DNA of 64,000 nucleotides from Hymenobacter mucosus (GTDB lineage: Bacteria; Bacteroidota; Bacteroidia; Cytophagales; Hymenobacteraceae), in the NCBI RefSeq assembly GCF_900188255.1, contig NZ_FZNS01000001.1, positions 682,001 to 746,000 on the forward strand, written 5' to 3'. Within the stretch, counting starts at the first letter, position 1. Each line of letters opens with the position of its first letter. A program made the translations under genes and the position numbers. Positions 16,516 through 25,512 of this stretch are shown here, one piece after another. Under the pieces are notes generated by a model. The model made no database searches and was not told where the DNA came from. It worked only from the letters and a program-made list of their open reading frames with translations.

Positions 16516-17427
16516 ATGAGTACCCCCCAATTTGATTACCTCGACCGGCTGGAAGCCGAAGCTATCCACATCCTGCGGGAAGTAGCGGGCCAGTTTGAAC
16601 GCCCCGCGCTGCTGTTCTCAGGTGGCAAAGACTCTATTGTACTGACGCGCTTGGCAGAAAAGGCGTTTCGTCCGGGTCGGTTTCCTTTTCCACTGGTGCA
16701 CGTAGATACGGGCCACAACTTCCCCGAGGTGCTGGCTTACCGCGACGAGTTGGCGGCCCGTTTGGGCGAGAAGCTAATTGTGCGTAAGGTGGAAGACACC
16801 ATTAAGCGGCAGCGTCTGCGGGAGCCGAGCGGTAAGTTTCCGAGCCGTAACCCCTTGCAGACGTACACTCTGCTAGAAGTAATTGAGGAGTTTGAGTTTG
16901 ACGCTTGCATTGGCGGGGCCCGCCGCGACGAGGAGAAGGCCCGGGCCAAGGAGCGCATCTTCTCGGTGCGGGACGAGTTTGGCCAGTGGGACCCCAAACG
17001 CCAGCGCCCCGAGCTGTGGAACGTGTACAACGGCCGTATTCAGAAAGGCGAGAACGTGCGCGTGTTCCCCATTTCCAACTGGACGGAGCTGGACGTGTGG
17101 CGCTACATTCAGCGCGAGAATATTCAGCTTCCCGATATCTACTTCGGCCACGAGCGCACCTGCGTAGTGCTGCCTTCCGGCCAACTTCTGGGCCTTTCGG
17201 AGCACCTGCGCCTTGATGAGGACGATGAGATTGTGACCCGGCAGGTGCGCTTCCGCACCGTGGGCGACTCTACCTGCACAGCGGCGGTAGAAAGTGATGC
17301 CGCCACGGTGGAGGACATCATTCAGGACTTGCTACTAGCCAAAGTAAGTGAACGGGGTGCCACCCGCCTCGACGATAATATCTCGGAGGCGGGCATGGAA
17401 GACCGTAAGCGCAACGGCTATTTCTAA
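16516..17427 (+). CDS. cysD: Sulfate adenylyltransferase small subunit
   Basis: ATP sulfurylase catalytic subunit, 303 residues. It makes APS from sulfate and ATP with CysN. The PP-loop SGGKDS is at residues 35-40, followed by VHVDTGHNFPEV, GGARRDEEKARAKER and the typical end MEDRKRNGYF. The start at 16516 gives the usual MSTPQFDYLDRLEAEAIHI N-terminus; the longer frame would overlap cysH. It is 56 bases after cysH. Confidence 0.95.
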   Translation: MSTPQFDYLDRLEAEAIHILREVAGQFERPALLFSGGKDSIVLTRLAEKAFRPGRFPFPLVHVDTGHNFPEVLAYRDELAARLGEKLIVRKVEDTIKRQRLREPSGKFPSRNPLQTYTLLEVIEEFEFDACIGGARRDEEKARAKERIFSVRDEFGQWDPKRQRPELWNVYNGRIQKGENVRVFPISNWTELDVWRYIQRENIQLPDIYFGHERTCVVLPSGQLLGLSEHLRLDEDDEIVTRQVRFRTVGDSTCTAAVESDAATVEDIIQDLLLAKVSERGATRLDDNISEAGMEDRKRNGYF

Positions 17428-17522
17428 GCGGTGAAATTGTGAGCGGGGAGGCGACGAGCAAGCAAAGCCGACCGCCTCTCCCCAACAAAAAGCACCATTT
17501 CACCACTGTACAATTTCACCTC

Positions 17523-18809
17523 ATGGACCTTCTCCGTTTTATTACCTGCGGCAGCGTCGACGATGGCAAGAGCACGCTCATCGGCCGCCTTTTATATGAT
17601 TCCGAATCGGTTTCGCTTGACGTGCTGGCTGCCCTGGAAAAGCGCCAAGCTTCCAATGGTACCGTTGACCTAGCCCTCCTCACTGACGGCCTGCGGGCCG
17701 AGCGGGAACAGGGCATCACCATCGACGTAGCCTACAAGTACTTCACTACCCCGCGCCGTAAGTTCATCATTACCGATGCACCAGGCCACGTGCAGTACAC
17801 CCGCAACATGGTGACGGGTGCCTCCAATGCCGACCTAGCTATTGTGCTGGTGGATGCGCGCCAGGGAGTAATTGAGCAAACCCGCCGCCATACCTTGATT
17901 GCCGCTCTCTTGGGCATCCGTCGCTTTGTACTGGCCGTGAACAAGATGGACTTAGTTGGGTACGATCAGGCGGTATTCGATCAGATTGCAACCGACTACG
18001 CCGACCTGACCAACCACTTCCACTTGCCAGCGGCCGTGGCCATTCCGCTCAGCGCGCTGCAAGGCGACAACGTGGTGACGCCCTCCACGCACATGCCGTG
18101 GTACACCGGTACCAACCTGCTGGCGCACTTGGAAAGCGTGCCGGGCTCGGAGGAAAAAGCAGCCGATCCTCGCTTCCAGGTGCAGTACGTTATCCGGCCT
18201 CAGACACCCGAGCTACCCGACTACCGGGGCTACGCCGGTCAGATCCAGAGTGGTCAGTATCGGCGGGGCGACCGGATATTGGTGCTGCCCTCGGGCCTGG
18301 AGTCGGAGATTGAAGCCCTTGAGGTCAATCAGCAGGAAGTAGAGTCCGCTTCGGCCCCGCAGGCCGTTGTTATTCGCCTGCGCGATGACGTAGATGTGAG
18401 CCGTGGTGACACCATTGTACCCGTGGCGCATCAGCCCACGAGCACGCGTGAACTGGAAGCTACCCTGTGCTGGATGAGCGAGCAGCCGCTGGCTCCTGGT
18501 CGTAAGCTGCTGCTCCAACACCACACGGCCCTCGTGAAAGCGGCGGTTCCTACTATCCTCTACAAGGTGAACGTGCAGACGTTTGAGCACATCGCCGCCG
18601 ACACGGCCCAACTCAACGACATCGTTCGGGTGCGCATCAAAACCGCCCTGGCTCTGGCTGTTGACAACTACCAGGATAACCGGGCTACCGGTTCCTTTAT
18701 TCTGGTAGATGAAGTCAGCGGCGATACGGTAGCTGCCGGCCTGGTAGAAGCTGCCAACTCCGAGTACTTCACGGCACCCATAGCGCCGCCGGTGGTCTTT
18801 TCTATCTAG
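17523..18809 (+). CDS. cysN: Sulfate adenylyltransferase subunit 1 (GTPase)
   Basis: A 428-residue EF-Tu-like GTPase that drives APS formation together with CysD. The G motifs are clear: GSVDDGKST (residues 10-18), DAPGH (85-89) and NKMD (140-143). It ends after the beta-barrel domains, without a fused APS kinase (CysC), which agrees with direct APS reduction by CysH. The start at 17523 gives MDLLRFITCGSVDDGKST, while the long frame from 17439 reads through the spacer. Confidence 0.94.
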   Translation: MDLLRFITCGSVDDGKSTLIGRLLYDSESVSLDVLAALEKRQASNGTVDLALLTDGLRAEREQGITIDVAYKYFTTPRRKFIITDAPGHVQYTRNMVTGASNADLAIVLVDARQGVIEQTRRHTLIAALLGIRRFVLAVNKMDLVGYDQAVFDQIATDYADLTNHFHLPAAVAIPLSALQGDNVVTPSTHMPWYTGTNLLAHLESVPGSEEKAADPRFQVQYVIRPQTPELPDYRGYAGQIQSGQYRRGDRILVLPSGLESEIEALEVNQQEVESASAPQAVVIRLRDDVDVSRGDTIVPVAHQPTSTRELEATLCWMSEQPLAPGRKLLLQHHTALVKAAVPTILYKVNVQTFEHIAADTAQLNDIVRVRIKTALALAVDNYQDNRATGSFILVDEVSGDTVAAGLVEAANSEYFTAPIAPPVVFSI

Positions 18810-18892
18810 CCAGAAGGCGCCGGCTGCTTCGCCCTCACTGCTTCGGCAATGCGCTGGAGCCCCCTACGCTGCTTTCCGCTCCCTTTTCCACT

Positions 18893-19690
18893 ATGCCAAT
18901 CACCATCACTCCCCGTCTTACGGTGCTAGGCGCCGGCCCCGGCGACCCGGAACTGCTCACGCTGAAAGGGGCGCGGGTGCTGAGTGAAGCTGATGTCATC
19001 TTATATGATGCATTGGCCAACAACGACCTGCTGCAGCACGCCCGCCCAGAAGCCCTCAAGGTATTTGTGGGCAAGCGCCGGGGCCTACGCAGCTACTCTC
19101 AGGACGAAATCAATGGGCTCATTGTTGAGCACGCTCTGCAGTACGGGCACGTTGTGCGTCTTAAGGGGGGCGACCCATTCGTTTTTGGGCGGGGTCGGGA
19201 GGAAATGTTGTATGCCGAGCAGCACGGCCTGCTTACTGACTACGTGCCGGGCATTAGCAGTGCCGTGGCAGCGGCGGGTAGCGTGGGCATCCCCGTTACG
19301 CATCGCGGCGCCAGCGAAGGCTTCCGGGTGATTACGGCCACTACTGCTACGGGTGAGCTATCGGGCAGTGTAGCCGAGGCGGCTGGCTCCCGTACCACCA
19401 CCGTTATTCTAATGGGCTTGGGCGAGTTGGAGCGCATTGTAGAGGTGTTCAGCCTGCATGGGCAAGCCAACACGCCGGCAGCCATTATCCAGAATGGAAC
19501 CCTACTGACCGCTCGCCTCGTGACTGGCTCCGTAGCCGAGCTACCCGCTCGGGCAGTAGCTGCTGGTATTGGCGCCCCGGCCATTATTGTAATAGGCGAA
19601 GTAACGCGGCTTGCTACCCCTGAGGCCTTGTTAATGGCTTTGCCAACTGCCGCATTTACAGCGCCTGCTTCTTACGCTAAAGTAGCCTAG
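18893..19690 (+). CDS. cobA: Uroporphyrinogen-III C-methyltransferase
   Basis: A 265-residue SAM-dependent methyltransferase (SUMT) that makes precorrin-2 for siroheme, the cofactor of CysI. The family marks are LGAGPGDPELLTLKG near the N-terminus, VRLKGGDPFVFGRG, VPGISSAVAAAGSVGIPVTHR and the dimer region MGLGELERI. It stands alone without the CysG dehydrogenase/chelatase half. That half is found downstream at 27368, fused to a transporter. Confidence 0.93.
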   Translation: MPITITPRLTVLGAGPGDPELLTLKGARVLSEADVILYDALANNDLLQHARPEALKVFVGKRRGLRSYSQDEINGLIVEHALQYGHVVRLKGGDPFVFGRGREEMLYAEQHGLLTDYVPGISSAVAAAGSVGIPVTHRGASEGFRVITATTATGELSGSVAEAAGSRTTTVILMGLGELERIVEVFSLHGQANTPAAIIQNGTLLTARLVTGSVAELPARAVAAGIGAPAIIVIGEVTRLATPEALLMALPTAAFTAPASYAKVA

Positions 19691-19729
19691 TGCTGCTCCC
19701 TCTCTTCTCTGCCAGAACCGAATCGTTAC

Positions 19730-21565
19730 ATGTCTTCACCTTCTTTCACTCCTCCCGGCGGCCTTACGGAAGCCAACCTTGAACAACTGGCTACGGGGCT
19801 TTCTAGCCAACAGCTGGTTTGGTTGAGCGGCTACTTCTACGGCCGGGCCGCCGGTACTCCGGCGGTGGCGCCTCAGCCGGCGGGCGCTGTTGCAGCAGCC
19901 CCCGCCGCGGCCCCCAAGCTCACCATTCTCTACGGCTCTCAAACTGGCAACAGCAAAAAGGCAGCCGGTATTGCGGCCGAAATAGCTCGGCAACAAGGGC
20001 TGCACCCCACGGTGCGGGACATGAACGACTACCCCACCAAGGACCTCAAAACCGAGCAGCAATTACTGGTCGTTGTCAGCACCCAGGGAGAAGGCGACCC
20101 ACCCATTGCGGCAGAAGAACTGCACCAGTTTTTACTGAGCAGCCGCGCCCCCAAGCTACCTAGCCTTCAGTACGCCGTGCTGGCCTTGGGCGACAAAAGC
20201 TACCTTCAGTTCTGCCAGACGGGTTTCGAGTTCGACCAGCGCCTAGCCGAACTTGGGGCCCAGCGCCTGACCGAGCGCGTAGATTGCGACGTGGAGTTTG
20301 AAGCTGAAACCCGCCAGTGGGCAGAGCAAGTGCTACGCCTGGTCGCCCAGCCTGCTACCGCTTCAGTGCCAGCTAGCGTATCCGTGGGGCAGCCCGCCTT
20401 GCAGCCCGCTGGTACCAACTGGGATACTACTACCCTGCCGGAGCCGGAGATATACACCAGCCGCAACCCCTTCGCGGCGCCATTGCTCGATAAAATTCAG
20501 CTCAACGGGCGAGGCTCTACTAAGGAGACTTATCATCTGGAATTTTCTCTGGAAGACTCTGGTATTCAGTACGAAGCCGGTGACGCCCTAATGGTGCAGC
20601 CGGTGAACCGGCCGGCACTAGTAGAAGATGTGTTGGCGGCTGCCCGCTTGGAGCCTACGGCGGCGGTGCAGGTAGACAGCGCCTCTCTCCAGCTAGGTAC
20701 GGTCCTCACCGAACGCTTGGAGTTATCGGTGCTGACGCGCGACGTATTGGAGCGCTATGCGGCCCTGGCTCCGCAGCACGCACGACTGCGGGATATTTTG
20801 GATGACAAACCTCAGTTGCCCACGTACCTATATGGCCGCGACGTGGCCGACGTACTCACTGAGTTTCCCACTCAGCTGACGGCCTCGCAGCTTGTGGAAG
20901 TACTGCGCCCCCTACCCGCGCGTGCCTACTCTATTGCTAGCAGTTTGCTGGCTCACCCGGAAGAAGTGCACCTAACGGTGGGCGCCGTTCGGTACGAAAC
21001 TTATGGCCGCCACAAGCACGGTGCCTGCTCCGTGTACCAGGCTGACCACTTAGCCGTTGGCGACACGGCCCGCGTGTGGGTTGACCGCAACGAGTATTTC
21101 AAGCTTCCTAAGGACAACACCACCGACATTATTATGGTAGGTGCTGGCACCGGAGTAGCACCATTCCGCGCTTTCGTGGAAGAGCGCGCCGAGCTGGGCG
21201 CTACCGGCCGCAACTGGTTGGTGTTTGGTAACCCCCACTTCACCACCGACTTCCTTTACCAGACGGAGTGGCAGCAGCACCTGAAAAACGGCACCCTAGA
21301 CCGGCTGGACGTGGCCTTCTCGCGTGACCAGGAAACCAAGCTCTACATTCAGCACCGCCTGTTAGAGCAGAGCAGCCGCGTGTACGAGCAGTTACAGAAC
21401 GGCGCCCACTTTTACGTGTGCGGCGACAAAAATCGCATGGCTGCCGACGTGCAACGGGCCCTCATCACTATCATCAGCCAGGAAAGCGGCCAGGATGAAG
21501 AGTATGCCGCTGACTACCTCAAGCAATTAAAGAAAACCCGTCGCTACCTCGAGGACGTGTACTAA
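19730..21565 (+). CDS. cysJ: Sulfite reductase flavoprotein alpha subunit
   Basis: A 611-residue diflavin reductase that passes electrons from NADPH to the CysI hemoprotein. An Ala/Pro-rich linker follows an N-terminal helix, then come the flavodoxin domain (YGSQTGNS at 68-75), the FAD domain (RAYSIASS) and the NADPH domain (GAGTGVAPFRAF, CGDKNRMAADVQ), ending in a short ..YLEDVY tail. It is the last gene before a strong hairpin and the embedded outer-membrane genes. Confidence 0.94.
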   Translation: MSSPSFTPPGGLTEANLEQLATGLSSQQLVWLSGYFYGRAAGTPAVAPQPAGAVAAAPAAAPKLTILYGSQTGNSKKAAGIAAEIARQQGLHPTVRDMNDYPTKDLKTEQQLLVVVSTQGEGDPPIAAEELHQFLLSSRAPKLPSLQYAVLALGDKSYLQFCQTGFEFDQRLAELGAQRLTERVDCDVEFEAETRQWAEQVLRLVAQPATASVPASVSVGQPALQPAGTNWDTTTLPEPEIYTSRNPFAAPLLDKIQLNGRGSTKETYHLEFSLEDSGIQYEAGDALMVQPVNRPALVEDVLAAARLEPTAAVQVDSASLQLGTVLTERLELSVLTRDVLERYAALAPQHARLRDILDDKPQLPTYLYGRDVADVLTEFPTQLTASQLVEVLRPLPARAYSIASSLLAHPEEVHLTVGAVRYETYGRHKHGACSVYQADHLAVGDTARVWVDRNEYFKLPKDNTTDIIMVGAGTGVAPFRAFVEERAELGATGRNWLVFGNPHFTTDFLYQTEWQQHLKNGTLDRLDVAFSRDQETKLYIQHRLLEQSSRVYEQLQNGAHFYVCGDKNRMAADVQRALITIISQESGQDEEYAADYLKQLKKTRRYLEDVY

Positions 21566-21571
21566 GCTCCA

Positions 21572-21609
21572 GGAGCCGTCGTGCGCTGCCCTGGTTGCAC
21601 GACGGCTCC
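21572..21609 (+). terminator. Strong hairpin after cysJ
   Basis: A 13-bp perfect stem (GGAGCCGTCGTGC at 21572-21584 with its complement at 21597-21609) and a 12-base loop, starting 6 bases after the cysJ stop. A clear T-run is missing, so it may be a weak terminator, an mRNA stabiliser or a processing site. Confidence 0.5.
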
Positions 21610-21645
21610 GGCCTGCTCCCCCTCTTACTTTCCTTTTGCTTCTCC

Positions 21646-21681
21646 ATGCGCGTATTTCAGAACCGATGTTGTAGCTGGTGA
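21646..21681 (+). CDS. Cys-Cys leader peptide (uORF 3)
   Basis: An 11-codon ORF, MRVFQNRCCSW, between cysJ and the TonB receptor. Its RCCSW end resembles RQCSW in the peptide at 31672-31779 and GCCSMM in the one at 15350-15469. A one-mismatch -7 box (TCCTTTTG, 21631-21638) ends seven bases before the ATG. The next bases form alternative hairpins. Taken alone so short an ORF would not be credible; the shared motif and the position in the sulfur cluster make it a candidate cysteine-sensing leader. Confidence 0.45.
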   Translation: MRVFQNRCCSW

Positions 21682-21682
21682 C

Positions 21683-21772
21683 GGCCGCTGTGCACTGCAC
21701 CCAGGCGGCCAACTAGCTTGCTTACTGCCAATGCACGGGTAGCTCAGCCCATGGCCTTGTCCGGGCCGCTGT
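21683..21772 (+). promoter_or_regulatory. Alternative hairpins before the TonB receptor
   Basis: GGCCGCTGT occurs twice, at 21683-21691 (directly after the uORF stop) and at 21764-21772. Between them CAGGCGGCC at 21702-21710 can pair with either copy, with one bulged G. CAGC...GGCC before the second copy can also fold onto it. This one-two versus two-three arrangement is what an attenuator would need. No T-run follows, so translational control is as likely as termination. Confidence 0.45.
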
Positions 21773-21811
21773 AGCTCGCTCCTTTATCTTCCTTCTGAAA
21801 GTCAACTCCCT

Positions 21812-24733
21812 ATGAAGCACGCGTATGCTTCTCTCCTACTGCCAGCAGCCTTGCTGGTTAGTACTTCCCTCCACGCCCAAGATGCCCTGATTTCCATCAG
21901 CGGCACCGTGCGCGAGAAAGGCACCCAACAGCCCCTGCCCGGCGTGAGCGTCAGCGTGAAGGGTAGCTCTACCGGCACACTTAGCGACGGTGAAGGCAAG
22001 TTTGCCCTGAAAGCCCGTTTGCGGTTTCCGTTCACGCTGGTATTCAATATCATTGGCTACGATGCCCGGGAATTAGAAATTGCCAGCGGCAGCCAGCCCA
22101 TTGCGGTTCAGTTGGAATCTAAGGCTATTGCCGTAAACGAAGTTGTCATATCGGCTTCGCGGGTAGAAGAAAGCAGGCTGAAGTCGCCGGTAGCCATTGA
22201 GAAGCTCGACATCCGGGCCATTAAGGAAACTCCCGCGCCAAGCTTCTACGACGCCCTGGAAAACGTGAAGGGCGTGCAGATGACCACCTCCAGCCTTACG
22301 TTTAAAGTGCCCAATACCCGCGGCTTTAACATCCCCAACAACTTCCGCTTTATGCAGCTGGTAGACGGGGTGGATATGCAGGCGGCGACCCTGGGCGTGC
22401 CCCTGGGCAATGCCATCGGCCCCACGGAGCTTGATGTGGCCAGCGTGGAAATTACGCCTGGTGCCGCCTCAGCCCTCTACGGCATGAACGCCATCAATGG
22501 CATGGCGAACCTTACCACGAAAAGCCCCTTTGCATATCCAGGCCTAAGCGTATACCAGAAGGTAGGCGTAAACCACGTGGATGGCAAGGATCGGGACCCG
22601 AGCGTGCTTACCGAAACGGCCGTGCGCTGGGCTCAAGTACTGGGCAATTCGCAGCGCTGGGCCTATAAAGTAAATGGCAGCTTCCTGCGCGGCACCGATT
22701 GGCTATCAGACACACAAAACGACCAGAACCCGCAGAATCTGTCGTCGGCTAACCCCCGCTTTCCGGAGCTGAGCGGCGCCAACAACCCGGCCGCCGACCT
22801 CTGGAACCGCTACGGCGATGACAATGCTGGCAACGTGTCCATTCCCATCACCTACAACGGCCGCACCGAAACGTTTAACGTGCGCCGCACGGGGTACTAC
22901 GAGCGCGACTTGGTGAACCCCATTGTTCGCAACATCAAGGCTGACGCCAGCCTGCACTACAAGCTTTCCGACAAGCTGGAACTAAGCTACGGCTACCGGT
23001 TTGGCCTGATGGACGGCGTATTTCAGCGCGGCAACAAGATTCAGCTGGACGGCGTGACGGTGCAAAACCACAAAGTAGAGTTGAAAGGACAGGACTTTAC
23101 GGCCCGCGCCTATATGCTGGTGGAAAACACTGGCGACTCTTATAACCTGAATCCTCTGGCCCTGAACCTCGACCTACAAAACGGGGCTACGGCTCTCACT
23201 GCAGGTAGCGGCCCCAAAACCAGCTGGGGCGACAAGTTTCAGGCGGCACTCCAAAGCCAGGTCAATCAAGGAGTGGGGCTGGCCGCGGCTATGCAGCAAG
23301 CCCGTGCCGTGGCCGATGCGGGGCGTGCCGTACCCGGAACTCCGGCCTTCGATGCCCTTAAAAACCAGATTGTGCACACCAACAACTGGGACAGCGGCGT
23401 CAATGTAAAAGGCGCGCCCATTCCCGGCGGAGCGGCCCTCACCCAGCGCAGCCATACCTACCATGCCGATGCCGTGTGGAACCTGGGCCAGCGCGTGAAG
23501 TTTGCCGACGTGATAGTGGGCGCAGACGCTCGCGTGTACGAAGTGCTCCCCGACGGCAACAACTTTGTGGATTTCAGCCGCCCACTAGCCGAGCGTACCC
23601 AGCCGGGAGGCGCAAATCAGTACTACAAGAAAATAGGAGGCTTTGTGCAGGCCACCCGTTTGCTGCTCGACAACCGCCTCAAGCTCACCGCTTCGTTGCG
23701 CGCCGATTACAACCCAGAATTCAACCCGAAGCTCAACCCGCGGATAGCGGGCGTATATACACTGGCCGAGAAGCACAATTTCCGCGCTTCCTACCAGAAC
23801 GGGTGGCGCTTCCCTTCCCTCTTTGAGGCTCTCTCCTTTGTGAACAACGGCAACGTGCGCCGCGTGGGCGGCTTGGCTCGCGTAAATGAAGGCTTGAACT
23901 ACCTCGACAACTCGTACACGCTGGCTTCTATCTCAACTTTTAATGCCGCGGTGAATGCTTACGTGTCGGCCAACGGCGGCACGGCTTCCCAGGCGGCCTT
24001 GCGTCCGGAGATTCGGGGGCTACTAACGGTAGGAAACCTCCCCACCGAGCAGCCCGAGCAGATAAACGCCTTCGAGGTAGGCTACCGCAGTGTGCTGTTT
24101 GACAACCGCCTATCCATTGACGCCGACGCGTACTACAACATCTACTCCGGCTTCTTGGGCCAGGTAGAAGTAAGCGTACCAAAAAATGCCACCGGCCAGC
24201 AGGTTACCGTAGGATCGGATGAGGCCGTACTGGCGGCCCTGAACTCTAACCGCTCGGCTCGCCAGGACCGCTACCGAGTTTATACGAATGCGCTCAACTC
24301 GTACCGCAGCTACGGCTCTACCCTGGGCCTGACTTACAACTTCTACCAGAAGTTCACTGTGGGCGGCAACGTGAACTACAACGCGCTGTCATCTAATAAC
24401 CAAGCCGACATCTTCGTAACGGGCTTTAATACCCCGCACTGGGTGACGAACGTGAACTTCGGCAACCGCGAAATTGTGCGCAACGTGGGCTTTAACGTGG
24501 TGTGGCGCCGCCAGAGCACTTTCTACTGGGAAAGCCCCTTAGCCAACGGCCGCGTACCCGCCTACCAGACGATGGATGCCCAGGTGAACGTGCGTATTCC
24601 GGCGGCCAAGACTACCATCAAGGTAGGCGGCGCCAACCTCTTCAATAACCGCTACTACCAGTACGCCGCCGGCCCTACTATTGGGGGGCTGTACTACGTA
24701 GCCCTCACGTTTGATAACACGGTACTGCGCTAA
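21812..24733 (+). CDS. TonB-dependent receptor within the sulfur cluster
   Basis: A 973-residue outer-membrane receptor. It has a signal peptide (cut near LHAQ), an N-terminal carboxypeptidase-regulatory-like domain (about 25-100, ISGTVREKGTQQPLPGVSVSVKGSSTG), a plug (about 105-230) and a large beta-barrel. There is no SusD partner, so it is not a typical glycan-uptake pair. Its place between cysJ and cysI, plus the Cys-rich leader, suggests uptake of a sulfur source, for example a sulfonate, thiol compound or metal needed by sulfite reductase. The substrate cannot be read from sequence. Confidence 0.88.
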   Translation: MKHAYASLLLPAALLVSTSLHAQDALISISGTVREKGTQQPLPGVSVSVKGSSTGTLSDGEGKFALKARLRFPFTLVFNIIGYDARELEIASGSQPIAVQLESKAIAVNEVVISASRVEESRLKSPVAIEKLDIRAIKETPAPSFYDALENVKGVQMTTSSLTFKVPNTRGFNIPNNFRFMQLVDGVDMQAATLGVPLGNAIGPTELDVASVEITPGAASALYGMNAINGMANLTTKSPFAYPGLSVYQKVGVNHVDGKDRDPSVLTETAVRWAQVLGNSQRWAYKVNGSFLRGTDWLSDTQNDQNPQNLSSANPRFPELSGANNPAADLWNRYGDDNAGNVSIPITYNGRTETFNVRRTGYYERDLVNPIVRNIKADASLHYKLSDKLELSYGYRFGLMDGVFQRGNKIQLDGVTVQNHKVELKGQDFTARAYMLVENTGDSYNLNPLALNLDLQNGATALTAGSGPKTSWGDKFQAALQSQVNQGVGLAAAMQQARAVADAGRAVPGTPAFDALKNQIVHTNNWDSGVNVKGAPIPGGAALTQRSHTYHADAVWNLGQRVKFADVIVGADARVYEVLPDGNNFVDFSRPLAERTQPGGANQYYKKIGGFVQATRLLLDNRLKLTASLRADYNPEFNPKLNPRIAGVYTLAEKHNFRASYQNGWRFPSLFEALSFVNNGNVRRVGGLARVNEGLNYLDNSYTLASISTFNAAVNAYVSANGGTASQAALRPEIRGLLTVGNLPTEQPEQINAFEVGYRSVLFDNRLSIDADAYYNIYSGFLGQVEVSVPKNATGQQVTVGSDEAVLAALNSNRSARQDRYRVYTNALNSYRSYGSTLGLTYNFYQKFTVGGNVNYNALSSNNQADIFVTGFNTPHWVTNVNFGNREIVRNVGFNVVWRRQSTFYWESPLANGRVPAYQTMDAQVNVRIPAAKTTIKVGGANLFNNRYYQYAAGPTIGGLYYVALTFDNTVLR

Positions 24734-24745
24734 CGGCTTTAAGCG

Positions 24746-25507
24746 ATGAAACGACTTCTTCCTTTCGGCACATCCTTGCTTCTAGGCTTGCCCGCCCTGG
24801 CGCAAAAGCAGTACGTACGCGAGCAGCAAACGTGGGTGGGAGTGTTCAACCAGACCCGCTTCTCTCAACGCTGGGGCTCTTGGACCGATTTGCACCTACG
24901 CCTCCACGACCGATACGTGCAGGACCTGTTTCAGGGCGTAGCACGGGTAGGGCTCACCTACTATCTAACCGACGATGTGCGCCTGACTGGGGGCTACGCC
25001 TACGTGCATCACTTCCCCGATGGCGCCCGCACTGTGAGCCAGGCCGAACACCGTCCTTGGCAGCAGGTGCAGTGGTTTGCTAAGTTTCCCAAGGCCCGCC
25101 TAATGCAGTGGGTGCGGCTGGAAGAACGATTCCGACGCACCATTCAAGGCAATGAGCGCACGGATGACTTCAATTTTAATTATCGAACCCGGTACAACGC
25201 AGCGCTGTTTCTGCCGCTAACCAAGAAAGGGTTTAATCCCGGAGGACTACAGGCAGTACTCAACAACGAGGTAATGATGAATTTCGGCAAGGAAATTCGC
25301 TATAACTACTTCGACCAGAATCGGTTGTTTGCCGGCGTGGTATACCAGCTCAACCCCCACGCCCAGCTACAGGCGGGCTACATGCACTTGTTTCAGCAGT
25401 TGCCTGCGGGCAGCACCTACCGAAACCAGCACACCCTACGGGTGTTTTACTTTCACAACTTTGACTTGCGGCCTACGCCAGTGGCTGCCCCTACTCCTGC
25501 TCCATAA
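24746..25507 (+). CDS. DUF2490 outer-membrane protein
   Basis: A 253-residue protein with a signal peptide (cut after LPALAQ) and many alternating aromatic strands (WVGVFNQTRFS, YVHHFPDG, RYNYFDQNRLFAGVVYQL), as in DUF2490 beta-barrels. Such proteins are often next to TonB receptors; their function is not known. It starts 12 bases after the receptor and ends 5 bases before cysI, so all three are likely cotranscribed and the outer-membrane genes are true parts of the sulfur operon. Confidence 0.8.
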   Translation: MKRLLPFGTSLLLGLPALAQKQYVREQQTWVGVFNQTRFSQRWGSWTDLHLRLHDRYVQDLFQGVARVGLTYYLTDDVRLTGGYAYVHHFPDGARTVSQAEHRPWQQVQWFAKFPKARLMQWVRLEERFRRTIQGNERTDDFNFNYRTRYNAALFLPLTKKGFNPGGLQAVLNNEVMMNFGKEIRYNYFDQNRLFAGVVYQLNPHAQLQAGYMHLFQQLPAGSTYRNQHTLRVFYFHNFDLRPTPVAAPTPAP

Positions 25508-25512
25508 TTTCC

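Noticed and set aside
21682..21811. Cobalamin or other known riboswitch before the TonB receptor
   Set aside because: No B12-box-like or other familiar aptamer core was found; only the short ORF and competing stems are visible.
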